Of a stretch of 64,000 bases of DNA, positions 57,224 to 64,000 are shown piece by piece. The first letter of the stretch is position 1, and each line of letters opens with the position of its first letter. The DNA is from Rhynchopus sp. YZ270_cl-10 (taxonomy: Eukaryota > Euglenozoa > Diplonemea > Diplonemida > Diplonemidae). The position numbers and the translations under genes are program-made. A model generated the notes under the pieces. That model was not told where the DNA came from and made no database searches. It was given only the letters and a program-made list of their open reading frames with translations. The DNA is taken from the NCBI GenBank assembly GCA_964035575.1, contig OZ037855.1:124001-188000 (forward strand), written 5' to 3'.

Positions 57224-57710
57224 TTTGCTGGATCGGCGGTGGGTGCCAATATGTTCTGTATTGTGTTAATGTGACCAGGTAGGGGAAATGTGTCCAAAGA
57301 GTATAAAGTAAACCAAACTAGAAGCATAAACATATCGCGGTGAGTATGGGGGTCCATAGCTTCTTCTTCCCCCCATCATTTTAGCAAAATCGAAACAAAA
57401 AAACGGCAGAACAAGCAGATAGGTTGCAGGTCTAAAGGGCACTACTATTTCTTTGCAGATGAAGGAGACGAGGACTGCATTTTGTCATCAGGCCCGGAAC
57501 TTCGAGGAACGAAGTCTGCCAACAACGTAAGGAACAGCTTAGAGGGGGACACAGGCAATGAGAGGGTAGAGTATGCGGCAAACGATATGAAGGCAAATGG
57601 GTGGAGATGTGGGTTTTTCCTTCCTATACTGTCAGTGCAGTGAGAAGCTTTTTTTTTTTTTTTTGGAGAAAAAAAAAATTGAGTGTGGAGAGGGGAGAAA
57701 AGAAGGAATA

Positions 57711-57749
57711 TTTGTAATATGAACCTAAGCCTTACATGCTTAGTCACGA
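57711..57749 (+). repeat. Hairpin motif 1 copy next to motif 2
   Basis: GTAATATGAAC, stem CTAAGC/GCTTAG, loop CTTACAT, then TCACG. Motif 2 starts 17 nt later. Confidence 0.6.
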
Positions 57750-57765
57750 CAAGGTATAGTGAAAA

Positions 57766-57795
57766 GTGTAAACGCCTCTGCAGACGCGGACACTG
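57766..57795 (+). repeat. Hairpin motif 2 copy with compensatory change
   Basis: GTGTAAACGCCTCTGCAGAC then GCGGACACT. The terminal pair GTGC/GCAC has become GTGT/ACAC, which keeps pairing. Confidence 0.55.
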
Positions 57796-60514
57796 GAGGG
57801 GGTAAAAGCACGTATTCCAACTAAAGATGACACACATCGTATCTTCAACGCGAGAAAAGGCAACTGTTTGTTGGTTTTTGCTTCCCCCCTTGCCTTTCAT
57901 AGTTTGAAAAACCCGCGAGAGTTTTGTCGCAGTATTTTTAGAGCTACGAAGGCTACTCTACTCCGCCAGAAAGTCAATTTTTCTGGGGTTTTTTTTGGCG
58001 ATTACGCAGTTAAACGATGGCCATTCACGAAAAAATACACACACATTTTTTTTATTTTTCGCACTTTTGTCGAAAAGAGGAAAGAGTGGGTTGGGTAGAG
58101 GGGTACAAGCAGTGGAGGGGCATGGAGAGGACGCTGTGTGTGTCATTCTCTCAATAAAATAAAAAGAGAAGATGAAAGTGCAAAACACCTCGCCGGGAAG
58201 ACTCTGGGTCTCATGGTACCATACCCAGCTCTTCCTTTAGCATTGTGCACGACTTTATGCGAGTACATTAGCAGTGTCCCAAACAAAATGAAAATTCTCT
58301 TTAAAATACATCTCATGTGTATGACTACGTTTTCTTTTTGGGGGTTTCAGAATTGGTGCGGTTCTTTTGAAAACTTGGTTTGTGTTAGTGTAGCCACCAT
58401 AGAGTGTGCGCCACTATAAATATAAGACTTAGTACAGTTAATCTTTCAAAACCACACACACACACAGCACCCTCTGCTAGCCTGCCCAAGTGGATGAAAA
58501 GAAGTTTGGGTTCTTTCTCTTTTGCTTTTGGTTGTAGCAATATGCTTCAGTATAAACGGGCGGCCTTGACATGGGGTTATGACAAAGAATTGGTAACCGG
58601 TTTAACAGCTTCCAGTGGGATACCAAATAAGCAAGAAATTATTTTAGCAAATATCGCACAAGATGGCTTCATTCATCTCAGTAATTTATCTTTTCTTTAC
58701 TTTTTTTGTTACGATTTGGCGGCCCTCTGCGCGCAGCAACAGGGAATAAGTACCGTTTTTGGTGACGTTACGAGCGTTGACACATTTTTGTGTACCTCCT
58801 CCAGAGCACTATTACCCAAGGGGTGGTATACGTTGTCCAGATTATTTTACTATGAGATCTGTGTCAGGACATTTTTTTTTATTTCTTAGAGGGGTTTGAA
58901 GAAAAAGATATCGGAAGTAGAGAAGTAAAGAAATAAAGAAGGAAGGAAGGGGTTTTGAGGGTGTGGGAAAATGTTTACATGAGGAGGTGAAAAAAAAAAG
59001 GGCTTTTTTTCGTAAGATGACCAAGCTGCACAGTACTTCATCAGGTTTGATCGGTTTACGTATTTTGTTTCCAAAAACCCATTTCATTATTCACACTTGA
59101 GCGTACATTGTGGGTTTGTTGGGACCCGGAACCAATTTAGCTCAGCCTGCAAAAAACAGTTAAACTTCAAAGAAAACAAAAAAAAACAAAAAACAAAAAA
59201 CGGGGGTAAGGGAGGGTGGGAGGGGATAGGGTGGGTCCCGACACACTGTTCACACTTGACCCGCAGGACTCTGGTATGGCATTGGGTTCTAGCATACAAC
59301 ACGCTCCTCTTCGTTACACGCAGACAACCCAAATGCACACTAAATAGTCCAGAAAGGCAAGCAAAAAACCGAGGGGATCCTAGAGAAAAATGGGGGTTTT
59401 TTTTTTGCGCAAGACAAAAGGGGCAGATCGCTTTGCCCCGTCTGTGTAACAGGTTCGCGCTGGCATTTCTCTCCTAGAAAATATGGAGTTCTGATGCCAA
59501 ATAAGAATTGGTAGTTTTTTTTTTCGCAGGCACCCTCCGACTGACCCACATACGATGCCAGCCGTGGATGAAGTACGGTGCACACCCGCTTCGTCAGCCC
59601 ACTTTTTCCACAGAGTTGTGAGCTACACAGGGAACCCGTTTGCTTCGGGATTGCGTTGACAAGAAGACGGAGTGGTGATAAAAACATCTCTTGACGTACC
59701 ATGTTGTACCGGTAGTGAGATCTACACCTCTGGGATTTGCGGGGCTGCTAGGAGACACACCATACACACCCCCCAGGAGGCAGAGTGAGCTCATGGCCTG
59801 ACGGTTTGGTCGCTGTGTCATAAGAATGGGGAAGCCACCGGCCCAGCATTTTATATACCCTAGCCAGGGTTGAAAAAACGTTTGCATTTTAGTAGGGGCA
59901 GGGATGCTCAGCTCCCTGAGGACAAAACAAAATAGTCCCGCATACCCCTTGCGGCCAACGGAGGGAAAACACAGAAGGCACACTTCACACCTCATGAGTC
60001 TGGCAAGATATACTCTCAGAAGACACTCTGCCAAAGTACTCTGATAGCATACAGGCGAAGCCCGCTGCTTGAGGGAGAAGAAGAAAAAAAAATGGTAATG
60101 AATATCTCACACATCTCTTAGTCGTCTTAGATGGGGAGCATCATCGGGGGTGTTATTTTCTTTTTTTTGACGGAAAGAACGGTTGCAAAAAACTAATAAA
60201 TACAACACATATAAAAAGTGAGGCAAAAAAAAAAACGCCCCCACCCAGATTTACCCTGGCTGCAATATGGTGCAGCGTTCGAGGGTTTGATAGTCGATGG
60301 CCTCATATTTGTCTTTTTTTGCTGTCCTCGTTTTCACACATTTGTGCGTTATTGTGTGAAAGAGGCGATAAGAAAAGATCATCTTTTACTGGAATGGGGG
60401 CAATTATAATCCGAAAAAACAAAAAATTAGCTTCAAAAATAAATAGAAACTAACGTCGGGATATGATGGTAAACAAATAAGAAAGCAGGGGGGAAGGTTT
60501 TTTTTTTTCGTTCC

Positions 60515-60685
60515 GCACACGGTGGACTCTCTCTTGGGAAAGGGCAACTTAATTCCGGAGTTCCGAAAAAGGGGAGTCAACTAGTTGAACTCCCCCTTTC
60601 GGGAGTGAAAGGGGGAGTTAATACTCTCCCTTTCCATGCTCGACCTTTCTTTAAGTCGCCCCTTTCCAGAAAGAGTCCACCGTGC
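60515..60685. mobile_element. Mini-element O, with GGGGAGT words
   Basis: The left end GCACACGGTGGACTCT continues to GGGAAAGGGCAACTTAA; the right end is its imperfect inverted partner (AAGTCGCCCCTTTCC, then AGAGTCCACCGTGC). Between them GGGGAGT/ACTCCCC words recur several times. It is 171 bp, non-coding, and built like J. Confidence 0.55.
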
Positions 60686-60894
60686 AAGCTGTTGTGTGCC
60701 CTCCCCGCTCCCGGCTCCCCTCTCCCCTCACTGCAGTATGGTTGTGGTGCGTGAAAAAAGAGTAGCGGGTAAAGGGTGGGCACACATCAGTCGTCTCTAT
60801 TGACTTTGCACTAAAAAAAATAAAACAGAGAAAAGTGATGAACTTCGTCACCAAAAAAAAAAAGAAGAAAAAAAAGAGAAAGAACATGGCTTCA

Positions 60895-61640
60895 TAAATA
60901 TATTGAATATCGTCAATATATTGATTTGGTGATGAATATTATTGATTGAATATGGGTCGATTTCAAACCCCCCCCCCCCCCCCCCAAAAGTTCTTTTTTG
61001 TCTTTTTCATGATATAGGCAGTTTTTTTGCAGTCTGAGGTCCGGAACCGCCCCAAAAACGATTTTCTGGGAGGTTTTGGGAGGTTTTGGGGCGAAATGGA
61101 CCTTTTTTGACCATTTTTATGGTATTTTTAGGCTGTTTTTGGCCCTTCTTCTTACACAGCCTATTGGGGGTCAAAATAGCTATTTTTGACCAAAAAACAT
61201 CAAATAAGCACCAAGAAAAGTGCCAAATGTGCCCAAAACAGGTCGGATTGGGCTCACAGCCCATTTTTGGGATATATTTGGGCCAACGGAGGCCTCCTGG
61301 CGTCAAATAAATTGTGTTTTTTGGTCAAAAATAGCTATTTTGACCCCCAATAGGCTGTGTAAGAAGAAGGGCCAAAAACAGCCTAAAAATACCATAAAAA
61401 TGGTCAAAAAAGGTCCATTTCGCCCCAAAACCTCCCAAAACCTCCCAGAAAATCGTTTTTGGGGCGGTTCCGGACCTCAGACTGCAAAAAAACTGCCTAT
61501 ATCATGAAAAAGACAAAAAAGAACTTTTGGGGGGGGGGGGGGGTTTTGAAATCGACCCATATTGAAAGTGTCAATAATATTGACTGAAAACTGTCAATAT
61601 TTCAATAATATTGATCATATTATTGAATATTGACGTTGCA
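60895..61640. mobile_element. Palindromic element D with poly-C/poly-G arms, in an M-type flank
   Basis: An inner palindrome runs from about 60948 to 61566. Its left arm has an 18-base C-run (60968-60985) that pairs with a 16-base G-run on the right (61529-61544), so unlike A and B the homopolymers are inverted here. The arms contain GGTCCGGAACCGCCCC and GCTATTTTTGACCAAAAAAC. The loop (about 61195-61320) carries the CAAAACAGGTCGGATTGGGC module shared with B. Outside, AATATTGA/TCAATATT words (60895-60950, 61565-61632) resemble 63395-63545 and define a further subterminal-repeat family, M. No protein is called; the frames are mirror images. Confidence 0.65.
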
Positions 61641-61670
61641 GTGCCTGCTTTTTCCTTGACGGGAGGCCAT

Positions 61671-61904
61671 AGCTGAGAATAAGACTTGGGGACCCGGGAC
61701 CCAGTTATTCTCAGTGGGACTGGGCACAATATGTCGAAAACGCTGTGAAAACGCCTGAAAGCGGGTCAGGGACCCGGGCGCGGGAGGGTGGGGCATGGAT
61801 GGAGGGGTATTCCCAGTCCCTAGGACTGGGACTGTACCCAGTTCCCAGTACCCGTCCTAGTTCTAGTCCTGGGACAGTACCCGGGACCCGGCTTATTCTC
61901 AGCT
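61671..61904. mobile_element. MITE H2
   Basis: AGCTGAGAATAAG and CTTATTCTCAGCT bound 234 bp, related along its length to H1 (22298-22488). It contains GGGACCCGG/CCGGGTCCC words and is non-coding. Confidence 0.6.
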
Positions 61905-63394
61905 CCCTTCCAGCCACAGAGTGGAGAGGCAAAGGGTCAAACTTTTCTGTTGAAGCCATGTGCGCAACATTTCAAAGATTGTGCCATAAATCGCACATTA
62001 TCACAGCCAAACTATAGCATGGATAGGGTAGAGCTGTGGGCTACCGCTCGTAATTCCTAAACACTTGTGTTTAGGTTTTTAAGGTTGCTGCCCTCCCAGT
62101 ACCCTCCTGGTGCACCCACCCGAAAATGCACCAAAGTGTAAGATTTTTTCGTCGTTGGAAAGATTGGGCCTCAAAAATGCGGATCACCAAATCAGATCTG
62201 TGAGAGATTTGTTTTTAATTCCTATTTTCGTGTCGCGAGTTCACGTGGGAAATGCTTTAGAAACGTGCGTTCCTTAAGTACCCTATGGGCAAAACAGGCG
62301 TTTTTCACCAAAAACCGGGATTTTCGCCTTTTTGGGTGGTTTTTTGGCCCATACCCGGCTATATGGACTGGGAAACGCGATTCTGGGGTACTAGAACCAG
62401 GTCTAGGCCGCACAGGGGTACTTCTGTGGGCAAAAACAACCCACAAAACCATGCACTGCGTTGTGTTCTGTGACCATTCAGGTGTTTTAGCTAGTGTACG
62501 AGGCGTTGCGATCGATTTGGTTTCGTTCTCGCTCATCAACCACACGAGCAAAAACACTAGCAAAAAATATTTAGGATTCGCAAAACCAAATTTTGTCCGC
62601 GCCGCAGGCGCACGGTTCGCTACTTTTTTATGAGAGTTGCGAACATACATTTGAAAAATCCATCCATCCACATGTCTTTTTTTATGAGAGGGTCAGTGAG
62701 TAAATAGTTCCGCTAATGGGCCCAGGAGGCTTCCCCTGGTCAGGGGTGGGGTTTGCTGCTTGGAGAGGAGGTTGTTCAGAACGAGAAAAAAGAGTAGTTG
62801 AAACGTGCTAAAACGCAGTCGAGCTCATGCAAAGGGTAGGAGGTGGGTGTTCCGTAAGAGAACGGAGGCGGTTCACAACCGCTCGACGAATCACGCGACC
62901 TCTTTATACCCCAGCCTTTTTAACAGACAAAAAAACTCTATGATTTTGCACGTGTTACCGTGGGACTCTAAGGGCAATCATGGCTCAGTTCGTAAACGCG
63001 CACGTGCCATTCAATGCCATCGCGTGGGAGCGACTTGCCTTGTGGCATCAGATGGCTCCTTAGTGGGGGCTACGCGGACAGTGAGAGGGGGTGGGTGGGG
63101 AACAGCATTCTCTACCTGGCTTCTGAAGAAGGGTGTCTTCCCTTGGGGCTACCGCGAAGTGCAATGCGGACTCGAGAAGTCATGTGGAATTTTGTCATAG
63201 TTGGTATCACACAAGTCGCCATATTTTTTTTACATTTTTTGGTCCGAAGTTCAATTACCAGTCCTGGAAATTGGGGCAATTTTTTTGTGCCTCAACTCGG
63301 GCATGTTTTTATGTGTGATGCACGAGTTGTGTGAGGTTGGAAGATGCAGAACCAGTTTCCAAGGGGCGCAAGACCATTGTGTGAAGGAAAGTGT
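61905..63394. other. Intergenic DNA with a weak E-related stretch
   Basis: The 62130-62630 stretch shares GCGCCGCAGGCGCACGG and general style with the E modules near 32640, but less clearly. The 62800-63200 stretch is GC-richer with no recognised gene. Confidence 0.35.
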
Positions 63395-63545
63395 CAATAT
63401 ATTGATCAATATATTGATCAATATTTGCAAATATTGAATGGGAAATTTACACGGTAAAAGTGTCAATATATTGAAAATTTCCTACGTGATATTGATCAAT
63501 ATATTGATATTGAAAAAAACGTGAAAAAAAATATTGAATATATTT
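63395..63545. repeat. M-type block of CAATATATTG words
   Basis: TCAATATATTGATCAATATA-like words recur on both sides of a short unique stretch (63436-63466). The same words flank palindrome D. It may be a small decayed element. Confidence 0.45.
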
Positions 63546-63587
63546 ATGAAGCCATGAAAGAAGGGAAAAAAAAAAAACAAAAATGAA

Positions 63588-63812
63588 TGGTGCTCCTGGA
63601 GGGGTCGATATCGACAGGTCGTTGACAGGTCGCTGACAGGTCGTTGACAGGTCGTTGACAGGTCGTTGACAGGTCGTTGACAGGTCGTTGACAGGTCGTT
63701 GACAGGTCGTTGACAGGTCGTTGACAGGTCGTTGACAGGTCGTTGACAGGTCGTTGACAGGTCGTTGACAGGTCGTTGACAGGTCGTTGACCGACTTCCG
63801 AAAGCACCAATG
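63588..63812. repeat. 11-bp minisatellite inside a hairpin
   Basis: About 16 copies of GACAGGTCGTT (63613-63791) lie between GGTGCTCCTGGAGGGGTCGA and GACCGACTTCCGAAAGCACC. The ends GGTGCT/AGCACC are inverted. A relative with essentially one unit lies at 36000-36055. Peptide repeats read across it are artefacts. Confidence 0.8.
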
Positions 63813-64000
63813 AAGAGAAAAAATGATGTGATCCAAAAGTCTATCCAATGTGTACTCAGTAAAAAAATAATGCAAACTAAATTGGTGTGGGAGTGGGGTG
63901 CTAAAAAAAAAAAAAGAAAAAAAGAGTGGTAAAAAAGGGTGTGAATTTAAACGCTTACAACACTTTTTGTGAACTCTTTTATTCTCGCACTTTGTTTTGA

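Larger units (their letters stand above)
57270..60514. other. Intergenic DNA with motifs, no convincing gene
   Basis: It holds motif 1 (57711-57749) beside motif 2 (57766-57795) and a motif 3 relative (58372-58420). A plus-strand frame at 58404-58889 and a minus-strand frame at 59594-60034 are the best open frames, but neither has a domain or splice context. The 59480-60040 stretch is somewhat GC-richer and could hide a decayed gene. Confidence 0.4.

Noticed and set aside
58404-58889. 161-codon plus-strand frame
   Set aside because: No domain or acceptor, and the length is within what AT-rich DNA of this size gives by chance.
63447-63875. Repeated peptide in a minus-strand frame
   Set aside because: It is a direct product of an 11-bp minisatellite, whose unit length keeps all frames cycling.

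Overview
The window looks like gene-poor nuclear DNA of a protist. Five convincing protein genes lie in about 64 kb. They are GC-richer than the AT-rich, homopolymer-laden DNA around them. All five are on the minus strand. Three carry one short GT-AG intron (56-67 nt; 5' sites GTATGT, GTATGT and GTAAGA), and at least two have a strong pyrimidine tract plus AG just upstream of the first ATG, as expected for spliced-leader trans-splicing. With a 25-residue BspA-type leucine-rich-repeat membrane protein and a CCCH zinc-finger protein, this suggests a euglenozoan. The introns and long intergenic DNA fit a diplonemid-like lineage better than a trypanosomatid. The organism is an inference; nothing here proves it.

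Genes: a Q/A-rich CCCH zinc-finger protein (19.8-20.95 kb), a UBA-domain protein with a ubiquitin-like N-terminus (23.8-24.7 kb), a small unknown spliced gene (48.4-48.9 kb), an RRM protein with a poly-Q tail (53.9-55.0 kb) and a membrane-anchored leucine-rich-repeat protein (55.9-57.2 kb). Two are probable RNA-binding regulators, which would suit an organism that regulates mainly after transcription.

Most of the rest is mobile DNA. The most striking elements are A and B, which sit at TA dinucleotides inside long C/G homopolymer tracts. They occur side by side at 10.55-13.17 kb and again, inverted, at 36.63-40.10 kb, where a third element (C) has jumped into the junction with a TA duplication. 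A is apparently identical in both places; B is an almost complete 1.17 kb palindrome and its second copy has diverged. A further palindrome (D, 60.95-61.57 kb), a hAT-like element with an 8-bp target duplication (E, 33.50-34.36 kb) and the A/B pair seem to share a short internal module although their ends differ. Elements C, F, G, I, J, K, M and O share one architecture: terminal inverted repeats, then many copies of a family-specific short subterminal word, around a unique core that is sometimes a captured coding fragment. At 21.6-23.7 kb three are nested (H in F in G).

The remaining intergenic DNA has no recognisable genes but carries dispersed short hairpin motifs (called 1 to 5 here). Their stems change while base pairing is kept and their flanks stay fixed, which suggests structured RNA or small structured repeats. 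One motif 1 copy is split by a 1.9 kb element with identical 325-bp direct terminal repeats (29.18-31.09 kb).
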